This document shows, piece after piece, positions 1 to 8,788 of a DNA stretch of 39,915 nt (position 1 is the first letter of the stretch; the number at the start of each line of letters is the position of its first letter). The position numbers and the translations under genes were made by a program. This stretch comes from an uncultured bacterium (lineage in GTDB: Bacteria; Verrucomicrobiota; Kiritimatiellia; PWTM01). The stretch covers positions 1 to 39,915 of the forward strand of contig CAACVY010000021.1 in assembly GCA_900661335.1 (NCBI GenBank). Reading direction: 5' to 3'. Under the pieces are notes generated by a model. It was given only the letters and a program-made list of their open reading frames with translations, was not told the DNA's origin and made no database searches.

Positions 1-368
1 GATCCGAACCGCGAGGGGAGTCCATGGACTTCATGAACAACCTCTGCGAGGGTCGTGGCAGTTGGCCATGTTAGAATCGTTGGCGAGAGGTCCCGCGGGG
101 CCAGGAACTGGCCGAAGTCGAGCGGCGTGGGAGAATGTTCTTTGCCGACCCATGGGTGGACCCGGTTCGTGAAACATCTGTATCGGCGGGCCCGGTGGGA
201 TTCAACGAGCGCGTTGCGATGCACCGAGGCAATGGCTCGACCGGCGAAGAACCGTCGGTTGGATTGGGATTGTAAGGAATGGGTCGCGGCAGGCGTGAAA
301 CACTTTCCAGCGCGGGAGAACGACTGGATCTCACCGCGGCGGTCTGAGGGCGTGCCCGCTGGATCCGA
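1..368. other. Gene-free left edge
   Basis: I see no supported gene here. Short open frames exist on both strands, but none shows a recognisable motif, a ribosome binding site or a continuous family-like sequence. The region lies downstream of the oxidoreductase remnant that ends at 369. Confidence 0.5.
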
Positions 369-1498
369 TTAAAGCAAATTGTACCGACCGGGGGAGATGA
401 TGTGGTCGGGGTCGAACACGTCTTTCAATCTCGCGACGATTTGCCAGTATGGATCTTCCGGTCGAATGACCAGATCCATACTGCCCAAACCCACTCGGTA
501 CGGCGGACAGCCGCGACGGAGCAATTCTTCCTCCGCGTCACGGATGGCTTGCTGGGCTTTCTCCGTTTCGGTCGCGCAGGCACGTCGGAACGCAATGCTG
601 ATCACACCTTCCATGGAACGGTCGTCGAGGAGGTTGACCGTGATGGCCGGTTCGAACCCTCGACTTCGGAAGCGATCGCGCACAGACCGGATCGTCTCGA
701 CGACGAACGCGCCGTCGGCGGGCAAGGTCGGAAGGCAATAGAGCAACCCGGCGTCGCTTTCATCTGGGTCGCGGCGGGCAGGAGGTCCTCCCAGCGGCCA
801 TTCCACCGCGGGGATCGTGTCGTCGGTGGGCACGCCGAACGCCAGTCCGTGCAGTGGGCGCACCGCGCGAAGCAACGCCAGTTGTCGAGCGGCCCACCGC
901 GACACCCGCGCCCAGCGCCGGAGGATGCGTTCGGCCCATTCCAGCCGTCCTCGGGGCATGAGCGTGACGTGAGCGATGTGGGCCAAGCCGCGTCGGACTT
1001 CTCGCACGGCTTTGGGGTGCGTGGCACGCGAGCCCGCTACCAGCCCGACCGCACTCCAGGGGCCGAACCCCCCGACTGCAGCAGCGCCGCCGCCATGGCC
1101 CGCGCGTCGGACTGCGTGCAAAGTCCGAGCTGGAGAAGTTGTTCGGCCGCGAGAGGTTCGAGTGTACTTCGCGTGCGTTCAAAATTTCCCACGTGGGCAA
1201 TGCCTTGGAGCAACCCCCGGCGGCGCAACGACGCCAGCGTGTCGATCAATGCCGCCAGTGCATCCTCCGAGTCCCACCGCGCAACGACGACCGTCTCGGC
1301 TTCAGGGCGCGGGAACAGTTCGAACCCGGCGGCCGTGACGATGCCGAAGTTTCCCTGGGCGAACAGCCCTTGCGCGCGCGCGCGAGTGCTCGCGCCGGCC
1401 GTGACGATGCCGAAGTTTCCCTGGGCGGACAGCTGATCCAGCGAAGGCCCCGCACCGTAGCCATAGATGTGCACGGTGACCGGAGTGGGGGCGGGTGA
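369..1498 (-). pseudogene. VAO-type FAD-linked oxidoreductase, C-terminal remnant, frameshifted
   Basis: This is the C-terminal half of a vanillyl-alcohol oxidase/4-cresol dehydrogenase-type flavoprotein. The first segment (about 1498 to 1070) carries the family-like stretch YGYGAGPSLD followed by AQGNFGIVTA. The second (about 1070 to 369) ends with DPDHIISPGRYNLL, typical of the C-terminus of these enzymes. The two segments lie in different frames, and joining them gives a smooth LLQSGGFGPWSAVGL. The break falls at a run of six C (1068-1073); a seventh would restore the frame. The N-terminal PCMH-type FAD-binding half is absent: the frame runs into a stop at 1502-1504, where a truncated kinase begins on the other strand. 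A 31-bp segment is also duplicated inside the gene. Such enzymes oxidise para-substituted phenols, but no substrate can be inferred. It could be a true pseudogene or a sequencing/assembly artefact. Confidence 0.75.
1331..1427. repeat. Duplicated 31-bp segment, 66-bp offset
   Basis: An identical 31-bp stretch occurs at 1331-1361 and again at 1397-1427, and similarity extends a few bases further. The offset of 66 bp keeps the oxidoreductase frame, so the peptide AQGNFGIVTA appears twice where the family has it once. The intervening DNA contains an alternating CG run near 1372-1384. Confidence 0.85.
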
Positions 1499-2000
1499 AT
1501 CCTACGAGGTTGCTGAACGATGCAGTGGAGCAGGCCCGACAACGTGTTCAAGTGACCGACGCGCGGATCGAGATCCACGTAGCGCCCGATGCGCCGAGTT
1601 TTCTGGGAACCGGCAGGCTTTGACCGAGGCATTGGCACATCTGGTGGTCAATGCATTGGAGAACGCAAAACCTGCGGTAAAGCTACAGATCCAGGTCGAG
1701 GCCCAGCGGATCGCGCACGCGGAAGGAGACCGAATTCTGCTCTCAGTTCGCGATGACGGGCGTGGGATCCCTGAGGAGATTCGACCTCGGTTGTTCTCAC
1801 CGTTTGGAACCACGAAAGCCCGTGGGTTTGGGTTGGGCCTGCCGATCGCGCGACGTGTGGTCTTGGCCCATGGGGGTGAAGTACGGGTTGACTCTAGCGG
1901 GCATGGGACATTGGTGACCGTGCTCCTGCCTGTCGTGCGGCCGGATGAGCCATCATGGGCCTCGGCTGAGATGTCTAAGGCCACCGAACCGCCTCGTTGA
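1498..2000 (+). pseudogene. Sensor histidine kinase, C-terminal remnant, frameshifted
   Basis: This is the ATP-binding end of a histidine kinase. From about 1498 one frame reads NPTRLLNDAVEQARQRVQV, like the segment leading into a HATPase domain, and stops at 1621-1623. A second frame continues with RQALTEALAHLVVNALENA (N box), DDGRGIP (G1), LFSPFGTTK (F box) and GFGLGLPIARRVV (G2) to the stop at 2000. The frames join at GGG (1605-1607); one more G would give FLGNRQAL. The sensor and phospho-acceptor histidine regions are missing, because the sequence upstream belongs to the opposite-strand oxidoreductase remnant. As it stands it cannot be a complete kinase, and no response regulator lies nearby. 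Confidence 0.8.
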
Positions 2001-2504
2001 TTTTCCCGACACGCCATGGCGAGCCACCCCGTGGAGGTACTTGGCACGTTCGAATTGGGCTGCCGGGCCTCAGATCGTTTATGGCGCGCATGGGCTATCC
2101 AACGATATCTCGAACGGGTAGGGCTCGAGCACTGGCAGCCCCGGCAATCCAACAAGAAGTCTGCGGGGGTTCTGAGCTTGGGAATTTCGACAGATGGCGC
2201 ACTCAGGGAGCGAACGGCACATGCCGCTGGCGGCGAGACTGGAACGGGGCCCGGTAGGACTTGAAGGGATCCATTCGGGTTCGAGGCACGTCCCCAACCC
2301 GACCTAAGAGCCGATGAACAGTCCCCTAGCGTTCCTGTAGCTGTGCCGTGTTGCCCCTGGAGAAGAGGAACACCTTCGTCGACTCGCCGCAAGCGCCGTT
2401 CCGGTCGGCAGCGCCGGAACTCTAGGATGCGTCACTCTTGGCTCACCCAACAATGAGAACGGCTTGGAAAGTGGAGTGCCAGCGGTGAGGTGTGTGGTAT
2501 CTTG
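2001..2504. other. Gene-free stretch
   Basis: No supported gene. A small plus-strand open frame (2016-2264) has no recognisable motif. GGTGAGG at 2484-2490 may serve as the ribosome binding site of the next gene. Confidence 0.45.
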
Positions 2505-3506
2505 ATGACAGGTGGGCCACGCCGAAGCATGACGGGACCGAGACCATGGGCCGCATATGAGACGTGCCGGCTATGCCCGCGGGAGTGCGGGGTGAACCGA
2601 CTGGCCGGACAACGAGGCCGTTGTGGGGAAACGGCTCAACTTCGAGTGGCCTCTATCGTCGCGCATTTTGGCGAGGAGCCCCCGATCAGCGGCCGGCGCG
2701 GGTCGGGCACGATTTTCTTCACGGGCTGTTCGAGCCGGTGTTTCTTTTGCCAGAACTGGCAGATTTCTCTAGAACATGAAGGCTCGGCGCTCACCATGGA
2801 TCGGTGGGAGACCTTGGTGCGGCGCTTGTTGGTAGACCACGGAGTCCACAATCTGAACTTCGTGACGCCGGACCATTTCTGGCCCCACATCGCCGAGCTT
2901 TGCCGACGTCTTCGGGAGGCGGGCGTGCAGGTGCCGTTTTTGTTCAACTCGTCCGGCTATCAGCTCCCGAGCATGATCCCAGTGTACGGTGAGTGGATGG
3001 ACATCTTTATGCCGGACTTCAAGTTCGCCGATCGCGATCTCGCGGAAGCTTGCATGGGCGATCGGCGTTACCCGGAGTTGGCGCTGCAATCGTTGCAGAA
3101 GATGGTCGAAGCGAAAGGGTTCTTGGAACCCTGGGATCCCAGCGGCGCCACCCCCGCGCGGCAAGGTGTGTTGGTCCGGCATCTGGTCTTGCCCGGCGAG
3201 GTGGAAAATTCTCGGCAAGTGCTCCGGTTGCTCCGTCAGGAGTTCGGGCGATTCCTACCATTGTCTGTGATGAGCCAATTCCGCCCGACGCCCTACTGTT
3301 GGCAGCGCGGGCGACTTACGCGTGGGGTCACGGCGAGCGAATACATGGAAGTCATTGAGCTTGTCCAAGAACTCGGCTTCGAGAACGTGCTGATCCAGTC
3401 GGCACCTTCCGATGATTTTCTACCGGACTTCCAATGCGTGGAACGGCCCTTCAAGGGAAATCCTCCGGCGGTTTTGGAGGGCGAAGACGACCACAGAGCG
3501 GAGTGA
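2505..3506 (+). CDS. Radical SAM protein, PflX-like (COG1313 type)
   Basis: A cytosolic iron-sulfur enzyme of the radical SAM superfamily, related to pyruvate formate-lyase activating enzymes. The cluster-binding motif C75-X3-C79-X2-C82 (CSSRCFFC) binds the 4Fe-4S that cleaves S-adenosylmethionine. Ahead of it are C21, C24, C28 and C40 in a CRLCPRECGVNR...GRCG arrangement, which is the hallmark of the PflX group. The target is unknown for this family. A GTG at 2490 is in frame upstream, but the ATG at 2505 sits about 14 nt after GGTGAGG; a further ATG at 2529 would still include all the cysteines. No glycyl radical enzyme lies next to it, so the context does not reveal a substrate. The gene stands alone, about 55 nt before the nrdJ promoter. 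Confidence 0.85.
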   Translation: MTGGPRRSMTGPRPWAAYETCRLCPRECGVNRLAGQRGRCGETAQLRVASIVAHFGEEPPISGRRGSGTIFFTGCSSRCFFCQNWQISLEHEGSALTMDRWETLVRRLLVDHGVHNLNFVTPDHFWPHIAELCRRLREAGVQVPFLFNSSGYQLPSMIPVYGEWMDIFMPDFKFADRDLAEACMGDRRYPELALQSLQKMVEAKGFLEPWDPSGATPARQGVLVRHLVLPGEVENSRQVLRLLRQEFGRFLPLSVMSQFRPTPYCWQRGRLTRGVTASEYMEVIELVQELGFENVLIQSAPSDDFLPDFQCVERPFKGNPPAVLEGEDDHRAE

Positions 3507-3561
3507 AAAACCATGAAACGTTGCGTTTGGGGCCGATTTTCGCGGGTTTTGAGGCCGGTTC

Positions 3562-3589
3562 TTGACAGCCACAATCTGTGGTGTAGACT
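3562..3589 (+). promoter_or_regulatory. Candidate sigma-70-type promoter of nrdJ
   Basis: TTGACA (3562-3567) is followed after 16 bp by TAGACT (3584-3589). It lies about 85 nt before the nrdJ start, and the first NrdR-like box fills the spacer. The -35 is perfect; the -10 is moderate. Confidence 0.55.
3569..3584 (+). promoter_or_regulatory. NrdR box 1
   Basis: CCACAATCTGTGGTGT matches the 16-bp NrdR consensus (acaCwAtATaTwGtgt, from memory) at about 12 positions. It sits between the -35 and -10 elements, where a bound repressor would block RNA polymerase. NrdR is the ATP/dATP-sensing repressor of ribonucleotide reductase genes. Confidence 0.7.
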
Positions 3590-3600
3590 CGACACCACGC

Positions 3601-3616
3601 TTCCAACATGTTGGGG
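3601..3616 (+). promoter_or_regulatory. NrdR box 2
   Basis: TTCCAACATGTTGGGG contains the palindrome CCAACATGTTGG and matches 8 of 10 positions of the NrdR core. Its start is exactly 32 bp after that of box 1, about three helical turns, which is the usual arrangement of paired NrdR boxes. Confidence 0.7.
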
Positions 3617-3674
3617 AAGCGCGGGGTTTAAGCAGCGAGTCGAGAAACACTGAGTTGCAGGAGGTTTGTCAGTC

Positions 3675-6599
3675 ATGGTCGAGTCCCGCGGTCGTGGTCG
3701 AGTGGGAGAAAAATCCAACGTGAATGGGTCCGTTTTACGGCGGCGTTCGTTGCGCGGTTCCGTGCGGACAGGTCTGGTGTGGCCGCGCGTGTTCACGCAG
3801 CCCGGTGTGGACGTGTTTTCGACGGTGAACTGGGAGCGGCGGAAGGCCCAAATCACTGATGATCGGGGTGAGGTCATTTTCGAACAGGATCCCGTAGAGG
3901 TTCCGGAGTTTTGGTCGCAGTTAGCCACCAACGTGGTGGCGTCCAAGTACTTCTACGGTCCCCATGGGAGCCCCGAGCGCGAGTACTCCGTGCGGCAGTT
4001 GATTCACCGTGTAGTCCGCACGATCGCCGATTGGGGCTGGCAGGACGGCTATTTCCAGTCGGCGGAGGATGCCGAGGCGTTCTACCAAGAGCTGGCCTGG
4101 TTGTGCTTGCACCAGTACGGAGCCTTCAACTCGCCGGTGTGGTTCAACTGTGGCCTGTACCACTTGTACGGCGTGGGGCGGCAGGGAGGTCCGGGGCTGT
4201 ACTACTGGGATCGAGAACTGAATGAGGTACGCCGCGCTAGCACGCAGTATGAGTATCCGCAGTGTTCGGCGTGCTTCATTCAGTCGGTCGAGGACTCCAT
4301 GGAGAGCATCATGGAGCTTGCGCGGAGTGAGGCCATGCTGTTTAAGTACGGCAGTGGCAGCGGCACGGATCTCTCCACGCTCCGTTCGAGCCGCGAGCGC
4401 CTCAGCGGCGGCGGTAAGCCGAGCGGCCCGCTGTCGTTCCTCAAAGTCTACGATGCCATTGCCAGCGTGGTGAAGTCGGGCGGCAAGACGCGCCGAGCGG
4501 CCAAGATGAACTCGTTGAAAGTCTGGCACCCGGATATCAAGGAGTTCATTCAGGCCAAGATGCTGGAAGAAAAAAAGGCCTGGGCCCTCATCGAGCAGGG
4601 CTATTCTGGTAGCTTCAACGGCGAAGCGTATGCTTCCGTGGCGTTCCAGAACGAGAACCTCAGTGTTCGAGTGACAGACGAGTTCATGCGCGCCGTCGAG
4701 GAAGACCGTGAGTGGACGACGCATTTCGTGACCGATCCGTCCAAGCCGGGCCCGACCTATCGCGCCCAGGATCTCATGCGGTGGATCGCCGAGGGTGCGT
4801 GGGTGTGCGGCGACCCAGGACTGCAGTACGAAGACACGATTCAACGTTGGCACACTTGCAAGGCGGATGGCCCCATCAACGCCAGCAACCCTTGCAGTGA
4901 GTACATGTTCCTCGACGACAGCGCCTGCAACCTCGCCTCGATCAACTTGATGAAATTCTTGACCGAGGATGGTCGGTTCGACGTGCTGCGGTTCCGCGCC
5001 GCCGTGCGCACGTTCATCACCGCGCAGGAAATCATTGTGGACCGCGCCAGTTATCCGACGGAGAAAATTGCGAGAAACAGCCATCGGTACCGTCCGTTGG
5101 GTTTGGGCTATGCGAACCTTGGCGCGTTGCTGATGGCGATGGGGTTGCCGTACGACAGCGACGAGGGGCGCGCCTATGCGGCGTGCGTGACCGCGATCCT
5201 GCACGGCCATGCCTATGCCCATTCGGCGCAATTGGCGGCGACGCTGGGCCCGTTCGAGGCGTTCGAGCGCAACCGCGAGTGCATGCTCGAGGTGATCGAA
5301 ATGCACCGGCGCGCCGCGGAGCAGCTGCCCGCGATGGCGCCCGACGATTTGCGCACCGCGGCGCAAGAGGACTGCAACTTGGCCAAGGAGTTCGGGCAGC
5401 TGTATGGCTTCCGCAACGCGCAGGTGACCGTCCTCGCGCCCACGGGCACGATCGGGTTCATGATGGACTGCGACACGACCGGCGTAGAACCCGACATCGC
5501 GCTGGTGAAGTACAAGACGTTGGCGGGCGGAGGGTTGTTGAAGATCGTCAACCGGACCGTGCCGATTGCACTGCGGCGGTTGGGCTACGACGAGCCGGCC
5601 ATCTCGAGGATCGTCACGTACATTGACGCGCACGACACGATCGAAGGCGCGCCGGACCTCAAGCCCGAGCACCTGCCCGTATTCGATTGCGCCTTTCCAC
5701 CGCGGAATGGGCAGCGCTGCATTCACTACATGGCGCACTTGAAGATGATGGCGGCGGTGCAGCCTTTCCTCTCCGGCGCGATTTCCAAGACCGTCAACAT
5801 GCCCAACTCGGCAACCGTGGAGGACATCATCCAGGTCTACATGGCGGGTTGGAAGCTCGGCTTGAAAGCCGTGGCGATTTACCGGGACGGCAGCAAGCGC
5901 ACGCAGCCGGTGAGCACCGGCAAACAGCAGAGCCAGGACGGCACGCGTACGGCGCAAGTCCCAGCCACCACCGCCGGACTCGGCGGCAATGGATCTAGAG
6001 CTCGTCCACTTCGGCGGCGCATGCCGGCGACGCGGCGTTCGATCACGCACAAGTTCGACATCGCCGGCCACGAAGGGTATTTCACTGTTGGGCTCTACGA
6101 CGACGGGACGCCGGGCGAGCTGTTCATCACCATGGCCAAGGAAGGCAGTACGATCGGAGGCCTGATGGACTGTTTCGGCACGGCCATCTCGCTATGCTTG
6201 CAGTACGGCGTGCCGCTGAAAGCGCTCGTGGACAAGTTCGCTCACACGCGGTTCGAGCCCAGTGGCTTCACAAAGAACCCGGACATTCCCATCGCCAAAT
6301 CTATTCCGGACTACATCTTCCGGTGGTTGGCGCTCGCGTTCCTCGAAAAGAAAAACCCCGCCGAAGGCTCCGGCGATAGCGGCGCCAAGGGGACCAAAGA
6401 GCCGGAAGTGCCGACGGCGACCGCTGCACCAGCGTCGGCAGCGCCGCGTCGAGAGGCGTCCTCCATCGACCGTGTGGACGCGCAGTTCCAGCACTTCATG
6501 GAAGACGCGCCGGTGTGTGATCAGTGCGGCGCGATCACGGTTCGGAATGGTGCCTGCTACCGCTGCTACAACTGCGGAAATTCCATGGGCTGTTCTTGA
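3675..6599 (+). CDS. nrdJ: Vitamin B12-dependent (class II) ribonucleotide reductase
   Basis: Reduces ribonucleotides to deoxyribonucleotides using adenosylcobalamin to make the thiyl radical, and so works without oxygen dependence in the cytosol. The 974-residue protein has the class II layout. An N-terminal region is followed by QCSAC (C197, C200, redox cysteine region), and GSGSGTDLSTLRS comes shortly after. The active-site stretch NPCSEYMFLDDSACN (405-419) holds the N405/C407/E409 catalytic set and the second redox cysteine C418. A low-complexity linker (about 900-945) leads to a C-terminal zinc-ribbon-like CDQCG...CYRCYNCG with a terminal cysteine that can re-reduce the active site. An in-frame TTG at 3666 exists, but AGGAGG (3659-3664) is well spaced only for the ATG at 3675. 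Two NrdR-like boxes lie upstream. I saw no cobalamin riboswitch B12 box. A long antisense frame over this gene is a GC artefact. Confidence 0.97.
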   Translation: MVESRGRGRVGEKSNVNGSVLRRRSLRGSVRTGLVWPRVFTQPGVDVFSTVNWERRKAQITDDRGEVIFEQDPVEVPEFWSQLATNVVASKYFYGPHGSPEREYSVRQLIHRVVRTIADWGWQDGYFQSAEDAEAFYQELAWLCLHQYGAFNSPVWFNCGLYHLYGVGRQGGPGLYYWDRELNEVRRASTQYEYPQCSACFIQSVEDSMESIMELARSEAMLFKYGSGSGTDLSTLRSSRERLSGGGKPSGPLSFLKVYDAIASVVKSGGKTRRAAKMNSLKVWHPDIKEFIQAKMLEEKKAWALIEQGYSGSFNGEAYASVAFQNENLSVRVTDEFMRAVEEDREWTTHFVTDPSKPGPTYRAQDLMRWIAEGAWVCGDPGLQYEDTIQRWHTCKADGPINASNPCSEYMFLDDSACNLASINLMKFLTEDGRFDVLRFRAAVRTFITAQEIIVDRASYPTEKIARNSHRYRPLGLGYANLGALLMAMGLPYDSDEGRAYAACVTAILHGHAYAHSAQLAATLGPFEAFERNRECMLEVIEMHRRAAEQLPAMAPDDLRTAAQEDCNLAKEFGQLYGFRNAQVTVLAPTGTIGFMMDCDTTGVEPDIALVKYKTLAGGGLLKIVNRTVPIALRRLGYDEPAISRIVTYIDAHDTIEGAPDLKPEHLPVFDCAFPPRNGQRCIHYMAHLKMMAAVQPFLSGAISKTVNMPNSATVEDIIQVYMAGWKLGLKAVAIYRDGSKRTQPVSTGKQQSQDGTRTAQVPATTAGLGGNGSRARPLRRRMPATRRSITHKFDIAGHEGYFTVGLYDDGTPGELFITMAKEGSTIGGLMDCFGTAISLCLQYGVPLKALVDKFAHTRFEPSGFTKNPDIPIAKSIPDYIFRWLALAFLEKKNPAEGSGDSGAKGTKEPEVPTATAAPASAAPRREASSIDRVDAQFQHFMEDAPVCDQCGAITVRNGACYRCYNCGNSMGCS

Positions 6600-7263
6600 T
6601 GTGCGGACGGACTCGCCGCGGGGCCGATGCCACGTCGGCTCCCAGAGCGCCTCGCGCAGCGTGAGTTGGGGGTGGCGGACGGAGGAGGGTAGCCGCCGGG
6701 TCACCCACAAGGACGCCCGCGAGCGGCTGGGCAGAAATGTTGTGTGCGGTGGAGCCGCGTTCCTCCGGTGTGCGGCTGGCCGTACGGCTGATTGCGTTGG
6801 CGCAAGTTCAGACCGCGCGAGCCCCACTATCGCTCTAGGGCTAGTTACGCCCGTGGGCTTGCGCTGTCCGTGGTTGTGAACTTCAGCACGGCGAACGGGC
6901 GCCGGGGTCAGACGGCAAGGCAATCCATGGACGTGACCCAGACCGCAGGTGAATGAATCTGCCATGCCGTGCCACCCAGACAGCTGGGATGGGATGTTCG
7001 CGTTGGGCCGCGGACAGCCGCCGCGTGTTCCAGCGATCGCACTGTGACTTCAGCACAGGCCTGGCAAGCGTCGGGCAGGTCGGATGCGGCTTCCTCGAGG
7101 GTACTCCACGAACCCGTGCCTGGGCCTAGCCGCTTCTGCAGTCGCGTGGTGTGGTGCAGGCCGAGACAAAGCACTCGCCGTTTCCATCGAAAAGCGTGCA
7201 AGCCCTCACCGGCTCGATTCCGTACGTACCTCTGCGGCGCCCCGGCGAGTTTGCGGTCTTCGC
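6600..7263. other. Gene-free stretch between nrdJ and secG
   Basis: No supported gene or RNA. Several medium open frames overlap on both strands, but none shows domain motifs or ribosome binding sites. The region lies between the converging ends of nrdJ and secG, so it should hold terminators; I could not pick out a clear hairpin with a T tract. Confidence 0.45.
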
Positions 7264-7752
7264 TTATTTCGGGCTTGCTGGAGCCGGTGCGGTCGGCGTG
7301 GCCGGAGCCGATGGAGTCGGAGCGGGCGTAGGAGCCGGTGCGGCGTTTTCTGGGGTCGAAGGCAGTGAAACTGGCACGGTCACCGGCTGAGACGGTACCG
7401 CAGGAGCTGGCACGGTGCCGGGCATGGGGGCTGGTGACTCGGGCCGAACCGGTTGCGTAGCGGCCGGCTTCGGAGCTGCACCGCCCACACGAGTTCCGGT
7501 CGAAAGCCTCTGCGCACGTCCCGCAAACAACATCGCCAGCAAAACGGTGTTGGCCAGGAACAGCGACATCAGCCACACCGTGGCCCGGGTCAAAACGTTC
7601 CCCGCTCGAGAGCCCAGGAAGGTTTCCCCGAACTGCTGTCCGAACGCTAGGCCCATCCCGACCTCGCGGGACTTTTGGAGCAGGATCACTGCGATCAGCA
7701 AAAAGCTGAGCAGTGCCTCGACCACGACTAGTAGACCACGTAGAATTTCCAT
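7264..7752 (-). CDS. secG: Preprotein translocase subunit SecG
   Basis: Small integral membrane subunit of the SecYEG channel, which stimulates protein export. There are two transmembrane helices (about 5-25 and 54-77). Between them is the SecG signature LLQKSREVGMG with a glycine-rich loop (GLAFGQQFGETFLGS). Typical SecG proteins are about 75-110 residues; this one has 162 because of an Ala/Pro-rich, low-complexity tail from about residue 85 to the end. GGAG lies about 7 nt before the ATG. It follows tpiA by 19 nt on the same strand, a gene order common in bacteria, and is probably co-transcribed with it. Confidence 0.95.
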   Translation of the reverse strand: MEILRGLLVVVEALLSFLLIAVILLQKSREVGMGLAFGQQFGETFLGSRAGNVLTRATVWLMSLFLANTVLLAMLFAGRAQRLSTGTRVGGAAPKPAATQPVRPESPAPMPGTVPAPAVPSQPVTVPVSLPSTPENAAPAPTPAPTPSAPATPTAPAPASPK

Positions 7753-7771
7753 GCGCGCTCTCCTGATTACT

Positions 7772-8524
7772 CTACAGCGCAGCGCGGACGATCGCCGCGA
7801 ACGAATCGGCCTTCAGTGACGCGCCCCCAATTAGCCCGCCGTCCACATCGGGCTGGCTGAACAGCTCGTGGGCATTGTCCGGTTTCACGCTGCCGCCATA
7901 TTGAATTCGCACGCGCTCAGCGGCGTCCCCGCCCAGTTCCCGCAAGATCTTGCGGATCCACGCGTGCACTTCCTGGGCTTGTTCTGCGGTGGCATTGCGG
8001 CCGGTTCCGATGGCCCACACGGGTTCATAGGCTACGACCACCCGATCCCACTCGCCGGCGCGCACCTGGCTCAAGCCGATGCGGACCTGGCGTTCGACCA
8101 CTGAACAGGTCGTGCCGGCCTCACGTTCGGCCAGCGTCTCGCCCACGCACACAATGGTCTTTAGACCCGCGTCCAACGCGCCCCGGACCCTACGGGCGAC
8201 GGTCTCGTCGGTTTCCCCGAAATATTGTCGGCGCTCGCTGTGGCCGATGATCACGTACGAACAGCCTTCCTCCAGCAGCATCGGCGCGGAAACTTCGCCC
8301 GTGAACGCGCCCTGCTTTTCCCAGTGGCAGTTCTGGGCGCCGAGTTGGAGTCGACTGCCTGCGATGACCTCGCGCACCGCCCGCAAGCTGGTGAATGGCG
8401 GGCACAGCACGCATTCGACCTGATCCATGTCTCCGAGCTCTCGTTTGATCTCCGCAGCCAGCTCGGCGGCTTCGCGGGACGTTTTGTGCATCTTCCAATT
8501 TCCGGCCACAATCGGTTTGCGCAT
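7772..8524 (-). CDS. tpiA: Triosephosphate isomerase
   Basis: Glycolytic/gluconeogenic TIM-barrel enzyme that interconverts dihydroxyacetone phosphate and glyceraldehyde 3-phosphate in the cytosol. All key residues are visible in the 250-residue product: N9 and K11 (GNWKMHK), catalytic H95 (VIIGHSERR), catalytic base E167 in [11 protein letters not shown] (165-175), and the phosphate-binding YGGSVK and GGLIGGASL near the end. Length is normal for the family. An in-frame start 18 nt upstream exists, but the ATG at 8524 gives the family N-terminus [11 protein letters not shown] and has GAGGT about 7 nt ahead. secG follows at 19 nt. Confidence 0.97.
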   Translation of the reverse strand: MRKPIVAGNWKMHKTSREAAELAAEIKRELGDMDQVECVLCPPFTSLRAVREVIAGSRLQLGAQNCHWEKQGAFTGEVSAPMLLEEGCSYVIIGHSERRQYFGETDETVARRVRGALDAGLKTIVCVGETLAEREAGTTCSVVERQVRIGLSQVRAGEWDRVVVAYEPVWAIGTGRNATAEQAQEVHAWIRKILRELGGDAAERVRIQYGGSVKPDNAHELFSQPDVDGGLIGGASLKADSFAAIVRAAL

Positions 8525-8552
8525 CGTCAGACCTCGCATCACAAAGCTGACA

Positions 8553-8581
8553 TTTATACCTGCTAGTCACCCTGACCGCAA
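8553..8581 (-). promoter_or_regulatory. Possible tpiA-secG promoter
   Basis: On the minus strand TTGCGG (8581-8576) is followed after 17 bp by TATAAA (8558-8553), ending about 28 nt before the tpiA start. The -10 is good and the -35 is weak. Confidence 0.35.
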
Positions 8582-8788
8582 ACCATGCGGGCGATCGCCC
8601 GCCCTGTGGACTTCGGCCTCTCACCCGGCGTGAATCCGTCGGCCCGGCGCAAGAATGTGGTCCTCTTCGGGACGTATCGATTTCGCAACTTGGTTTGGGC
8701 TTGGCCGCGACTCTCGAACTTTGGGCGTATGGTTCCCGGGCCAGCTGGGAGCACAGCGGCGGGAATGGCTCGTTCGGTGTCGATGAGA

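Noticed and set aside
3507-3674. Cobalamin riboswitch upstream of B12-dependent nrdJ
   Set aside because: No B12-box-like sequence or suitable fold is visible; NrdR-like boxes explain the conserved palindromes better.
3921-6071. 716-residue open frame antisense to nrdJ
   Set aside because: It mirrors a well-conserved gene in high-GC DNA, has no domain motif and is typical of antisense shadow frames.
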